Source: Eunapius fragilis (Eukaryota; Porifera; Demospongiae; Spongillida; Spongillidae). Taken from it: DNA of 64,000 nucleotides. The stretch spans positions 1 through 64,000 of the forward strand of contig OY811980.1 of the NCBI GenBank assembly GCA_963681505.1, written 5' to 3'. A program made the position numbers and the translations under genes. The notes under the pieces were generated by a model that saw nothing but the letters and a program-made list of their open reading frames with translations, did no database searches and was not told where the DNA came from. Of this stretch, positions 1-11,655 are shown piece after piece (position 1 is the stretch's first letter; each line of letters starts with the position of its first letter).

Positions 1-2812
1 TTTAAAATAATTACGGCATGATGTGGATGGTTGTTGCACAGGGGTGTGGCTAGGGGGTATGTACGTACACATGCATGTATGTGTATACGTATGTATGCAT
101 GTATGTACTTGTGTATGTATGTAGCGGTATGTCAAGCTGGTAATTATTTTTAAAATTGAATTTCAGCGGATTGACATGAAAATGAAGGTCCTCTTGAAGT
201 CAAGTTAACGAGTTAGTTATTGCTTCATAGATGGTAGTACAGACGTGTGTTTGAGCATATGTGTATGTACGTACGTAGGTACACATGTATGGGTACATGT
301 GTCTGCACACATGCGTAGTCTGTGTGCATGACTGCTTAATAATTAAGGTCATGCGTTTAATAAGAAATGGCAGCCTTAATTAGCTCTTAAATTGAGGTCA
401 TGTTATTAGTTAAGTTTATAACAAATTGGTTGTAAATGGTATTGCATTAATAGTGATTATTAATTTAGAGGTAATTACTTTTTAATAATTGCAGCATTCA
501 TTGGTACTTGTTTTAATAATTTGAGTGCTGGTGAATGAATTATACTTTTAATAAATTTAAGGTCATGTTTTTAATTAAGTTAATAACTATACCAGTGCTT
601 TAATAATGCAGGTTGGCTACCTTTATTAATTGATTGTAAATTAATTTGCAGGTGATTGATGCATTTGAAACGGTCACTAATTCCAGTGGGCAGGTGCGTT
701 AAAATTTTTTAAATAATTACGGCATGATGTGGATGGTTGTTGCACAGGGGTGTGGCTAGGGGGTATGTACGTACACATGCATGTATGTGTATACGTATGT
801 ATGCATGTATGTACTTGTGTATGTATGTAGCGGTATGTCAAGCTGGTAATTATTTTTAAAATTGAATTTCAGCGGATTGACATGAAAATGAAGGTCCTCT
901 TGAAGTCAAGTTAACGAGTTAGTTATTGCTTCATAGATGGTAGTACAGACGTGTGTTTGAGCATATGTGTATGTACGTACGTAGGTACACATGTATGGGT
1001 ACATGTGTCTGCACACATGCGTAGTCTGTGTGCATGACTGCTTAATAATTAAGGTCATGCGTTTAATAAGAAATGGCAGCCTTAATTAGCTCTTAAATTG
1101 AGGTCATGTTATTAGTTAAGTTTATAACAAATTGGTTGTAAATGGTATTGCATTAATAGTGATTATTAATTTAGAGGTAATTACTTTTTAATAATTGCAG
1201 CATTCATTGGTACTTGTTTTAATAATTTGAGTGCTGGTGAATGAATTATACTTTTAATAAATTTAAGGTCATGTTTTTAATTAAGTTAATAACTATACCA
1301 GTGCTTTAATAATGCAGGTTGGCTACCTTTATTAATTGATTGTAAATTAATTTGCAGGTGATTGATGCATTTGAAACGGTCACTAATTCCAGTGGGCAGG
1401 TGCGTTAAAATTTTTTAAATAATTACGGCATGATGTGGATGGTTGTTGCACAGGGGTGTGGCTAGGGGGTATGTACGTACACATGCATGTATGTGTATAC
1501 GTATGTATGCATGTATGTACTTGTGTATGTATGTAGCGGTATGTCAAGCTGGTAATTATTTTTAAAATTGAATTTCAGCGGATTGACATGAAAATGAAGG
1601 TCCTCTTGAAGTCAAGTTAACGAGTTAGTTATTGCTTCATAGATGGTAGTACAGACGTGTGTTTGAGCATATGTGTATGTACGTACGTAGGTACACATGT
1701 ATGGGTACATGTGTCTGCACACATGCGTAGTCTGTGTGCATGACTGCTTAATAATTAAGGTCATGCGTTTAATAAGAAATGGCAGCCTTAATTAGCTCTT
1801 AAATTGAGGTCATGTTATTAGTTAAGTTTATAACAAATTGGTTGTAAATGGTATTGCATTAATAGTGATTATTAATTTAGAGGTAATTACTTTTTAATAA
1901 TTGCAGCATTCATTGGTACTTGTTTTAATAATTTGAGTGCTGGTGAATGAATTATACTTTTAATAAATTTAAGGTCATGTTTTTAATTAAGTTAATAACT
2001 ATACCAGTGCTTTAATAATGCAGGTTGGCTACCTTTATTAATTGATTGTAAATTAATTTGCAGGTGATTGATGCATTTGAAACGGTCACTAATTCCAGTG
2101 GGCAGGTGCGTTAAAATTTTTTAAATAATTACGGCATGATGTGGATGGTTGTTGCACAGGGGTGTGGCTAGGGGGTATGTACGTACACATGCATGTATGT
2201 GTATACGTATGTATGCATGTATGTACTTGTGTATGTATGTAGCGGTATGTCAAGCTGGTAATTATTTTTAAAATTGAATTTCAGCGGATTGACATGAAAA
2301 TGAAGGTCCTCTTGAAGTCAAGTTAACGAGTTAGTTATTGCTTCATAGATGGTAGTACAGACGTGTGTTTGAGCATATGTGTATGTACGTACGTAGGTAC
2401 ACATGTATGGGTACATGTGTCTGCACACATGCGTAGTCTGTGTGCATGACTGCTTAATAATTAAGGTCATGCGTTTAATAAGAAATGGCAGCCTTAATTA
2501 GCTCTTAAATTGAGGTCATGTTATTAGTTAAGTTTATAACAAATTGGTTGTAAATGGTATTGCATTAATAGTGATTATTAATTTAGAGGTAATTACTTTT
2601 TAATAATTGCAGCATTCATTGGTACTTGTTTTAATAATTTGAGTGCTGGTGAATGAATTATACTTTTAATAAATTTAAGGTCATGTTTTTAATTAAGTTA
2701 ATAACTATACCAGTGCTTTAATAATGCAGGTTGGCTACCTTTATTAATTGATTGTAAATTAATTTGCAGGTGATTGATGCATTTGAAACGGTCACTAATT
2801 CCAGTGGGCGGT
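1..2812. repeat. 706-bp tandem repeat, four copies
   Basis: Four head-to-tail copies with an exact 706-bp period (the landmark ACGGCATGATG recurs at 13, 719, 1425 and 2131). Reading them side by side I see almost no differences until the end of copy 4, where GGGCAGGTGCG becomes GGGCGGTTGCG near 2808 and the sequence diverges. The array enters from outside the window, so the copy number is a minimum. Each unit holds an AT-rich part with an internal AGGTCATG motif used three times and a GTATGTACGTAC-rich part. The near identity implies recent expansion or ongoing homogenisation; collapse or expansion during assembly is possible. Confidence 0.97.
652..693 (+). other. possible 42-nt mini-exon, repeated once per 706-bp unit
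   Basis: Within each 706-bp unit a pyrimidine-poor TTTGCAG acceptor is followed by 42 nt without a stop and then CAG/GTGCGT, a reasonable 5' splice site. The exon would be exactly 14 codons, phase 0 on both sides, reading VIDAFETVTNSSGQ. Copies lie at 652-693, 1358-1399, 2064-2105 and 2770-2811; the last has lost the good donor (CGG/TTGCGT). A symmetrical exon in a tandem intron-exon duplication would add a 14-residue repeat per copy. No homologue is recognised and splicing is inferred from sequence only; a chance match is quite possible. Confidence 0.3.
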
Positions 2813-3027
2813 TGCGTTAATAATTACAACATGGAGGTGGGTCTGGTAGTTGCATTTGGTGTGTGCATGACAGCTGAATAATGATTTCGTTTCTAATTTA
2901 TTGTCTTGCATTTGCTTATTTATAGCAGCATTAATAATATGTTGTCAATAATTGTAATTGATCATGAATACACTGTGTTTTAATTGCTACTAGTTATAAC
3001 TTGTTATTGTTTGTTTTCCCTCCTCAG
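2813..3027. other. degenerate continuation of the 706-bp repeat
   Basis: After copy 4 the sequence still resembles the repeat (TTAATAATTACAACATGGAGGTGG, GTGTGCATGACAGCTGAATAATGA are diverged versions of unit segments) but is shorter and AT-rich. It ends in a pyrimidine-rich tract TTTTCCCTCCTCAG that looks like a 3' splice site. I see no open frame of note. Confidence 0.5.
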
Positions 3028-3185
3028 GAGCTTTGCGCGTGGTGTTCAAGTTTAGAGAGATGGAATGTGACCTGTTGACCCTGTTGTATTGTATTCTGAA
3101 GTCGTGTTGTTTGCGTGTAATTATGAGTCATCCACTTATTCTAAGAGGGCCAATTGTTGTTAATAAAGTATAGTCTAATATAATC
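3028..3185 (+). CDS. possible terminal exon of a + strand gene (3' end only)
   Basis: A strong acceptor (TTTTCCCTCCTCAG, ending at 3027) precedes sequence that, read in phase 0 as the mini-exons of the 706-bp repeat would require, gives 16 codons (ELCAWCSSLERWNVTC) and a TGA at 3076-3078. A canonical AATAAA lies at 3163-3168, about 85 nt downstream, followed by a T/A-rich stretch. Together these look like the last exon and 3'UTR of a gene whose body is upstream of the window, with the 706-bp array inside its introns. A second frame is open for about 48 codons from the same acceptor, so the reading frame is not settled. No domain is recognisable. Confidence 0.3.
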
Positions 3186-3639
3186 ACTGCACTTCGAGGT
3201 CATGACAATCCAGTTTAGCAATAGAGTAGGTGACATCTATGGGAAGCACTGGCTCAAACGATTGGTATCTGACGGTGCAGTTTTAAGACAGGATGTGTTT
3301 GCCTAAGCAGACTTACAAGATTAGTCGTAGTAATTATTCATTTATGCATGTGTGTGTATAACCATTATTCATGGGGTTCTAGGCAGTTGTGAAATTATTA
3401 AGAGAAAAGATAACTTCACTAAGCGGACCGGTAGTTTATAATACGCTTCCATGCACCCTAGCTAGCGTATAATGCTATTTATATCCGTGCCTTTAGTATA
3501 GTGGTTATAACATATAGTGACATTGGATAAGCACATGCACGAATAGTACGAACACACATATATGACACAATACAATTACATATTAGAACGTTGAAAGTTA
3601 TTGCAGGGGTGTTAATAGTGTCGAGTGGTAGTGGTGTGG
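3186..3639. other. intergenic, nothing recognised
   Basis: Anonymous sequence between the possible + strand 3' end and the 3' end of the minus-strand SET gene. It probably contains the 3'UTR of the latter; the minus strand shows short A/T-rich stretches but no clear AATAAA close to the stop at 3640. Confidence 0.4.
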
Positions 3640-6543
3640 TCATCTCCTCCTTGATCCTATATGAAAGAAGTATGTATATAAAATTCAAGCATATACATTA
3701 CTTATTAGTAGTACTTACCAGCAGCAGGTGGGAAGGGGCATGTGGCATGAGCATACAGCTGCACTATCTCGGGGGCGATGGGTCTATCTGGCGTGATGTA
3801 TGCAGCCCGGACGTCTTCTGGCACGCACGAATTGCTGCTAAGCAGTAGCCAGAAGACGCCCTTGACCAAGTCGCAATCATGTCCCAGGCGGAGATGGTCC
3901 CTTACTGCTAAGGTCATCCAGTACGACAGGCCATAGTTGGCATAGAGCTCTATGGCCTCATTCGAACTGGTGGTGATGTCCACCTTAGCAGTAATGACCA
4001 TCTCCCGTCCACCATTTCTTGTTTTATAACCACAATTGGACTTGGCGTCAAAAACTTTTTCAGCTACACCAGGCGCATACGTTTCACAACCAGATTCCCT
4101 GTCACAGGATGCCACCAGAGCCTTGATCCCATCGCAAAGACCTGCTTGATTCACAAATCTGCCTATATTTTTACCATCATACACCTGGGGATCGTACACG
4201 AGGTTATGGGAATCACCCCTTGGGCCACGTGCCGACTCCAGCACATAGTCTGAATCTGGACCATGTGATTGCTCCTGCCTGGTGGCAAAGAAGCACAGGT
4301 ACTTTTGCGAAGGGATTGTGACATCCTGTCGGCCTGGCGGTGTTGGACGGACCATGAGGCCCGAACCAGCACCTCTTACCAGGCTGGGAAGCACCATTAG
4401 GTGACTCTCGTTGAGGATCTTGTCACTGTTGGTCACGCTACATGTCATGGAGGTACCACAACGAAGAGTTACGGAAGGCTCCCCAGCCGCAAATCTCTCC
4501 TTCAGTACCCATGGCATAAGATCCTCGTGCCCCATCTCCTGACCAAACTGAAAGACGCCACGAGCCTGGGCCCGGGCAGTCTCCAGAGCCTGGAGGTATC
4601 GTTGGGGGGCACCCCGCGTGGGGAACGAGAGGCCGTCTTCTACCCGCCTTACACCAGTCGACACAAACTGGTCAGACGCCTTGTTGCAGGTGTAGAGCTC
4701 AACAAGGAGGCGATCACCGTTACGCCCATGGTGAACCCCGTGAGGGACAAGCAACACACGTCCACACGTCGGCCTGCCAACCTGGTTCCTGGCATGCACC
4801 AGGGAGAGGTGACCAAACGCTTCGACCTGTGGACGTGCATTGCTCCCCTCTGGGAGTGCGTCTGCGTCTTCCACAGGTGCGATGGTATATTGATGGCCTA
4901 GTTCTATCGCATCGTGGAAGACCTCCCTGAAGTACACCAGGTTGCACCTGGGAGTGTTCACCGAGTGAATAGGTATCCCCTTCACTCTGAGGTAACGGAT
5001 CAGGCCCGGGAAGCGGTCAACAAATATGGAGCCACCATCGCCATCGAAATAGTGAACAGCCTCCGCTGCCAATCCCCCAACTTGCCAAAACACCTCTTGC
5101 TCCCCTGAGGCGTAGGAAGGGAGGAGGGTGTTGGTGATTGATGTTGCCACCTCCCCCATCCTTGGCATCAGCGCCCTCATCATGGAGGACGGCACACCAG
5201 TGAGTCCCAGTCCTGATGTCACCCTGGTAGCCAAAGTTCTGTAAAAAAAAAAAATTTACACACATCAAAACAAGTCATGCATAGAGTTTTGATGTAATTT
5301 TTGTACTAACCTGCAGGCCCCAAGATGTGAAGGTGAGAAACCTTCATAATGGTACTGGAGAAGGCGGAACACCTGCTGCACTCCCCTGCACGGGTAGACC
5401 AGCGGGTCCCCGGGGAGAACAGCGAGGTGGGAACAGCACTGTTGACATTTGTACTGTTCCGCACACTGCCGGACAAGACATTGGTATGTCTTGGTCCTCT
5501 CCGATTCGATAGCGTTGGTTATGTAGACGTCTACACCATGGCTTTCACCGCGCGAGTCCTTGAGGAGTGTGCCAACGCGGTGATTAGCCATGTTCTCCAC
5601 GACAGAGGAAAGGTGGTGCAATGCGCGAACCTGTGTGTGTGCGCGTGCGCGCAAAAAAAAGTGTTATAAAAAAATATACATGCATGCGCATGCATAGGTA
5701 TATAACCTTATTGCACAGTGCAGGAAGGCCTCTTTCACCTCTGTCGTGGAGAGTAGACTCCAGCAGTGCTTCCACCTTCTCCGCCGTGCTACCCAGCCCG
5801 AGGTGAAGGGAGGTCCACTCGATGTTAGTGGCGATGAACCTCCCTATCACCTCGGGCGATGCTGCTTTAATTGTGAGGTCCACAGATGACCTGGACACCT
5901 CAGGCTCTATTGGGAGGGTAACCTCTTCCGTGGCTCTTTGGACCTGCCAACCAGTGGAAGAGTCCCTCACAACGGAGCCCGAGGTGTCGCAGGTCCGTTT
6001 TCTTTTCCTGGCCGCCGCCTCCTGAGGTGTCCTCGTCGTCCCTGCATGGATTAAATTTCGTAACTGAGGGAGGGAGGATATACCGCGCAAACCGGAGACG
6101 TGTCGTGGTAGTGGTGGTGGTGCTGGTCGTGGTGGTGGTGGTGGTGGTGGTGGTGGTGGTGGTGGTGGTGGAGACCGCGTTGGTGGTGATGGTGGTGATG
6201 ATGCCTGGGAAGACAGGCCAGATGGACTTCCTAGATCTGTACATAAAAATGAGTAACCGTGGATATGCGTCGCGCGACTTATTATATATAAAAAAACCTG
6301 AGCTGGAAAAAGAGCCCACATAACGCGTCGTCGCAGGAGCACGTGGCCAGACCCTCGCGGGCAAAATGGCATGAATCAACTCTGCCAAATCAGAGAGGAG
6401 TCGGGCCACTGAAGGGTCAAGCTGCTGAGCCAGGTATGGTCTGGCTCCGGCGATCGACGCGTTGAGGTTCTTTGCCAAGTCCGCTATGGTGCGCTCCACC
6501 GTCGATAGGGCCATCATGTCATATGATGACAACTGATACAGAT
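3640..6543 (-). CDS. SET-domain protein, five exons, about 868 residues
   Basis: The exons follow from consistent GT/AG sites and matching phases: A 6543-6298, B 6236-5707, C 5630-5311, D 5238-3719, E 3656-3640 (TGA 3640-3642). Introns are 61-76 nt. The first usable ATG is 6517; an acceptor-like TTTGTAG just above 6543 suggests an upstream exon may exist. Residues 1-70: hydrophobic/helical segment. About 75-120: proline-rich tract encoded by a (GGT)n microsatellite, then a basic RKRKR stretch. About 280-340: Cys/His-rich piece (C-x4-C-x5-C-x2-C-C-x-H), possibly zinc binding. About 640-800: SET domain, with GAGSGL (the GxG start), GKNIGRFVNQAG (in place of the usual RFxNH) and ELYANYGLSYW (the ExxxxYGxxYW end). 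The family methylates lysines of histones or other proteins. The His of the NH motif is Gln here, so activity is uncertain. The middle 250 residues of exon D are unrecognised. Without the last splice, translation would end as AAGKYY at 3705. Confidence 0.8.
6106..6171. repeat. (GGT)n microsatellite inside exon B of the SET gene
   Basis: About 20 GGT triplets with a few interruptions. On the minus strand they read CCA/ACC, giving the polyproline run of the SET protein in the spliced frame. A length change of one triplet adds or removes one proline, so the tract is expected to be polymorphic without breaking the frame. Confidence 0.9.
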
Positions 6544-6769
6544 CTACAAATGAAACGTGACGTTATACATGCATGTGTTCGGGCGACGGCGGGGGTTAGA
6601 TCCCTTCTGATAGAAAAAAAGGTAGCTGGCTTGTAAATAACAAGCACGAAAGGGTGGTCTATATGCTAAAAAGGAGGTCAGCTTAGTGTACAAGAACACT
6701 TATCAAGCTGATTACTAAAAAACCCGACTAATCAGTTTACGTATAGGTGCATGGCCGAACAGTTTCGCC
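6544..6769. other. upstream flank of the SET gene, nothing recognised
   Basis: No coding signal. If the SET gene has an additional 5' exon or promoter it should lie here or slightly higher, but I see no TATA box in a convincing position. Confidence 0.3.
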
Positions 6770-8181
6770 AGCAAAGAGAGAGGTGTAATGTACAACAACA
6801 AGAAGTCATGATCTGTTGGGACGGGGGAAAGGAGAAAAGAAAAAAAAAAAAAAAAAAAAGGAAAATTTACAAAGTCAGACGATTACGTAACTAAACAGTT
6901 TTAATAAGTGGGGTCGCTCCCGTCTCCGTTTGCCGTCGTAAAAGTAGCTTTTAAAGAGAGAGGGGTTGTCGGCGTGCTAGTCTATATGTACAGATCGGAT
7001 CATACTAGCACTGCGTAAGGTCAAAACGCATATGGGTCGCCTCGTCCCCTCACTCCGATACGGTCGTTAGGGCGCTTCTAAAGACAGACCGGTTGTGAGT
7101 GTCCCACGGTCAGTCTTATATCAAGAGTAAGTTATGGGTCCCGCGAATGGCTGGAGTACGTAGTTTCTAACCGATCCCTGGCTGATGACGTAATTATTAC
7201 GAATGCACGTCACGTGATCCGGAGGAAGACAGGGTATAGCTAAATAGTAATATGAATACTTAGCGATCGTACGGATGGGTGCTTATATGAACTCCAGGAG
7301 GTCATACAAGAATACACGGAGAACGAAACAAAGAAACAAAAAGTCAGTCATATAATTACTCATTACTCAGTTTACGGAGGTGGCCGGACAGTTTCGTATC
7401 GTACTGCCATCCATGTTGTCATGAAGTCCGGTGTGCTGGACTATATCTTAATGATCTGTTGAGAGGGTTACCGGATGAAATGATCAAAGTCCGTCGATTA
7501 CGTAACTCGAGGTTAAATTAACAGGGTCCTTCCCAGTTCCATTGCGCGTGTATAAAGTTGCTTTAAAAGAGAGAGGGTGGTTTGTCGGCGTGGTCGAGGT
7601 GTTAAACTTTATGCCATGACCTGTAGAGAGGGGTGTGGTGGGGGGAAAGAGAAAAAAAAAAAAAAAAACTTTCGCTGGCGAATTTTCAAAGTCCGTCGAT
7701 TACGTAACTCGAGGTTAAATTAACAGGGTCCTTCCCAGTTCCATTGCGCGTGTATAAAGTTGCTTTAAAAGAGAGAGGGGGGTTTGTCGGCGTGCTAGTG
7801 TTTATGCACAGAGTGGATTATACTAGCACTGCGTACGGTCAAAACGCATGCATGTATTATAATAATAAATATATAAGGGTCGCCTCGTCCCCTAACTCCG
7901 ATACGGTCGTTAGGGCGCTTCTAAAGACAGACCGGTTGTGAGTGTCCCACGGTCAGTCATATATAAAGAGTAAGTTATGGGTCCCGCGAATAGCCGGGCC
8001 TGACTGGCTGGAGTACGTAGTTTCTAACCGATCCCTGGCTTGTGACGTAATTATTACGAATGCACGTCACGTGATCCGGAGGTATAGCTAAATAGTAATA
8101 TGAAGAGAGAGGGGGGTTTTTCGGCGTGGTCGAGGTGTTAGCCTTTAGGCCATGATCTGTTGAGAGGGGTGGTGTTGGGGG

Positions 8182-8212
<31 letters not shown>

Positions 8213-8890
8213 GCTGGCGAATTTTCAAAGTCCGTCGATTACGTAACTCGAGGTTAAATTGACAGGGCTCCATTGCGCATGTATAAAGTTGCTTAAAAAG
8301 AGAGAAGGGGGTTTGTCGGCGTGCTAGTGTTAATGTAAAGAGTGGATTATACAAGCACTGCGTACGGTCAAAACGCATGCATGTATTATAATAATAAATA
8401 TATATAAGGGTCGCCTCGTCCCCTAACTCCGATACGGTCGGTCGGGCGGTTCTAAAGACAGACCGGTTGGAAGTGTCCCGCGATCATCAAGAGTATGTAA
8501 AAGGTGCCGAGAATAGCCCCGCCTGGCTGCATGCATGCATGCATGCATGCAGCAGGACTGGAGTACGTGATCCTGGCTGATGAAATAATGACGTAATTAT
8601 TACGAATGACGTACCAATCACGTCACGTGATCCCGAGGAAGACAGAGGGTATAGCTAATAGTAGCTCTGTATATATGGATGTGGGAGGTTATTTTTTTCC
8701 CCCTGGGACTGTGAGATTTCGAAAGGTCGCATATATGTGTGGTATAGCCAATATTCATAGTGTTGGGCGGGCTAAAGTAGTGTTCTAAAGACAGACCGGT
8801 GCATGGACGTAAGCGGGCTTTATTGATATCAAGAGTAAGCTGCGGAAAGAATTCTATGCAGGCATGAAAAATACAGAGTGTCTTGTAGAG
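6770..8890. repeat. degenerate array of about 430-500-bp repeats
   Basis: The same segment recurs in order at about 6873-7260, 7480-7600 (partial), 7680-8110 and 8220-8660. Shared landmarks are GTCCGTCGATTACGTAACTC, GAGAGAGGGGGGTTTGTCGG, CTCCGATACGGTCG, AAAGACAGACCGGTTG and TCACGTGATCC. Poly(A) tracts of 15-27 nt at about 6838, 7651 and 8181 precede copies. The copies differ by indels and substitutions, so the array is old. No open frame is conserved among copies. Confidence 0.75.
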
Positions 8891-9380
8891 TGTAAGGTCG
8901 CCTCGTTCCCTCACTCCGATACGGGCGGTATAGGGCGCTACTAAGACAGACCGGTGGGATGTGTCCCGTCACGGTCTCGGTGAGTATGATATCAAGAGTA
9001 AGGATTAAGTTCTGGCTACCTGCAGTAGTACGTAGTTTCTTTATAACGTAAGTATTTCAACCCACCCATACTCATCACGTGATCCCGAGGAAGACGGAGG
9101 GTATAGCCAATACCTTCCCCAAGTCATTATTTCACGCTTTCAAGAGCTCTGAATCACATATTAAGTGTCTGCATGTTGAAATCGTCATCCCAATAAGTTC
9201 TTTCAACTCCTTTTATGGACGCTCCATACAAACTCCCATACCAAACAGCAGTGCACACCTCACAAACTTTAGACTTCAACGACCGCACTTGAATGCAGCC
9301 GGCTAGGTAAACCATATTTCTATCGCAAAATGTTGCTCTGGTCTCCATGATGCCAAGCCCCGGAGGACCAGACCTCGAGA

Positions 9381-9515
9381 GAGTGACCATATCACTGCAT
9401 GAAATGTATGGGTGACATAGGTGCCCAGTCCATCGCCTAACTCGGGAAGGATTAGCTCACGCGATCAGCATGTACGTCACCCATACATTTCATGCGGTGA
9501 TATATGGTCGCTCTG
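9381..9515. repeat. inverted repeat with about 38-bp arms (copy 1)
   Basis: Left arm GAGTGACCAT..ATCACTGC followed by ATGAAATGTATGGGTGAC (to 9416); right arm the reverse complement starting GTCACCCATACATTTCAT at 9476. Arms differ by a two-base insertion and about two substitutions and enclose roughly 59 nt. This could be the body of a small foldback element or a hairpin RNA. No target duplication is obvious. Confidence 0.8.
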
Positions 9516-10152
9516 TGATTAAACGGTCATCAGAAGGTACGAGTTGTGTAGTCGTCACCACATGTGTGAGCGGTCGATTAACGTGGTTGCTGGATGCATG
9601 GGTATACTATAGCCCGCCCGCGAGCGCTCGACAGAATCTCTATTTGGGGCCGGCAGCGTATACTTTATGCTCCCGGGTGGATTGCGATGGTTCATCTTCA
9701 CTAAAGCACCCTCCGAGGCCTAGCTAGTACCTACGGTTACGTCACACGCCCCCCTTCCCCTGACTGCAATGATCACGTGATATTATTCATGGGACTAAAA
9801 TTTTTTTTTGTTATATGGCGATCCGTCGTCGAGCTGCCAAATCGGCCACGCAGTCTCGTGTACTTCTCCCACGTTACACAATGCTTTTATTTTGAGCTAC
9901 AGACGTACACAGTTGCGGAAAGAACCGACGAATCCGTATTGCGGAGCCAGAAGCGGACGTGTTGCGATTTGGCGCATGCAAGGCGAACGTGCCAAATGGG
10001 CACCACAGTCCCTTGTGGTGGTTCCACGCAACGCAATGGGACTTTCTCGAGCAATACACCTATAGCGATGGCCTGTGTGGTATAACCAATATTCACAGTG
10101 TTGGGCGGGCAATGTCGTGGTGCCAAGAAAAGGAGGGGGTTAGTGCCCTTGT

Positions 10153-10156
<4 letters not shown>

Positions 10157-10233
<77 letters not shown>
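10157..10233. repeat. (GA)n microsatellite
   Basis: Uninterrupted (GA)38 tract at the end of duplication copy 1; absent at the corresponding place in copy 2, so it arose or expanded after the duplication. Confidence 0.98.
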
Positions 10234-10235
<2 letters not shown>

Positions 10236-10290
10236 GATTATACTTAAACGTATTTATATATATGTAAGGTGCCTCGTCCACTCCGGTAGG

Positions 10291-11500
10291 GCGGAGCTTC
10301 TAAAGACAGACCGGTGGGATGTGTCTCGTCACGGTCTCGGTCAGTATGATATCAAGAGTAAGCTTACTATAGGATTAAGATCTGGCTGCCTGCTGTAGTA
10401 CGTAGTTTCTTTATTACGTCAACCCACCCATGCTCATCACGTGATCCCGAGGAAGACGGAGGGTATAGCCAATACCTTACCCGAGTCATTATTCCACGCT
10501 TTCGATAGCTCTGAATCACATATTAAGTGTCTGCATGTTGAAATCGTCATCCCAATAAGTTCTTTCAACTCCTTTTATGGACGCTCCATACAAACTCCCA
10601 TACCAAACAGCAGTGCACACCTCACAAACTTTAGACTTCAACGACCGCACTTGAATGCAGCCGGCTAGGTAAACCATATTTCTATCGCAAAGTGTTGCTC
10701 TGGTCTCCATGATGCCAAGCCCCGGAGGACCAGACCTCGAGAGAGTGACCATATCACTGCATGAAATGTATGGGTGACATAGGTGCCCAGTCCATCGCCT
10801 AACTCGGGAAGGATTAGCTCACGCGATCAGCATGTACGTCACCCATACATTTCATGCGGTGATATATGGTCGCTCTGTGATTAAACGGTCATCAGAAGGT
10901 ACGAGTTGTGTAGTCGTCACCACATGACATCAAGAGTGAAATGGCGGAACTGCGCGGTTGCAGACAACTCGGTCTATGCACCCGTCTGGTTGGCCAGGTG
11001 TGAGCGGTCGATTAACGAGGTAGCTGGATGAGAAGTATAGCCCGCGAGCGCTCGACAGAATCTCTATTTGGGGCCGGCAGCGTATACTTTATGCTCCCGG
11101 GTGGATTGCGATGGTTCATCTTCACTGCAGCACCCTCCGAGGCCTAGTAGCTACGGTTATGTCACACGCCCCCCTTCCTCTGGCTGCAATGATCACGTGA
11201 TATTATTCATGGGACTAAAAAATTTATATATACTTTTGCAGCTAGGCGAACCGTCGTCGAGCTGCCAAATCGGCCACGCAGTCTCGTGTACTTCTCCCAC
11301 ATTGCACTTTTTGAGCTACAAACGTATACAGTTGCGGAGAACCGACGAATCCGTATTGCGGAGCCAGAAGCCGACGGTATGCGATTTGGCGCATGCTAGG
11401 CGAACGGTCGTGGACCTGCCAAATGGGCACCACAGTCAGTCTCTTGCGGTGGTTACGGTAGACAAGCGCGGGGATTTGCGATATATAACCAATATTCATA
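10291..11500. repeat. 1.36-kb tandem duplication, copy 2
   Basis: Second copy of the segment at 8932-10290. It carries an extra segment of about 78 bp at 10926-11003 (between CACCACATG and GTGTGAGCGGTCG) and lacks the (GA)n tract. Differences in the central block are only a few per cent by eye, so the duplication is younger than the array at 6.8-8.9 kb, whose 5' motif (AAAGACAGACCGGT) it shares. Confidence 0.88.
10743..10877. repeat. inverted repeat with about 38-bp arms (copy 2)
   Basis: Duplicate of the hairpin at 9381-9515, displaced by 1362 bp with the larger duplication. Both arms are unchanged by eye. Confidence 0.8.
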
Positions 11501-11622
11501 TAGCTTTTAATTATACATGCGCGCTGCTGCGTGCATGCACGCGTGTACATGTCCTGGAGCCGAGTGGAGTGACGACAGCGGGTTCATATACAGTGCTCTT
11601 ATAGTATCTTATGATTGCCTGG

Positions 11623-11623
<1 letters not shown>

Positions 11624-11653
<30 letters not shown>
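11624..11653. repeat. poly(G) tract, 30 nt
   Basis: Uninterrupted run of G just after duplication copy 2. Such a run can form G-quadruplexes and is error-prone in sequencing, so its exact length should not be trusted. Confidence 0.95.

Positions 11654-11655
<2 letters not shown>

Larger units (their letters stand above)
8932..10290. repeat. 1.36-kb tandem duplication, copy 1
   Basis: Copy 1 of a tandem segmental duplication; copy 2 starts at 10291 (offset 1362 bp in the central part). The two share ACAGACCGGTGGGATGTGTC at their starts, a central block that is almost identical from about 9075 to 9580 (10437 to 10925), and the block CGAGCGCTCGACAGAATCTC further on. Copy 1 ends in a (GA)n tract absent from copy 2. 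Short frames on both strands are shared simply because the DNA is duplicated; they resemble no known protein. Confidence 0.9.

Noticed and set aside
6027-6323. Polyvaline frame opposite the SET gene
   Set aside because: Antisense shadow of the proline-coding GGT microsatellite.
9154-10752. 78-codon minus-strand frame conserved at 9154-9390 and 10516-10752
   Set aside because: The two copies are part of a recent DNA duplication in which all frames are conserved; a + strand frame overlaps it; no family resemblance.
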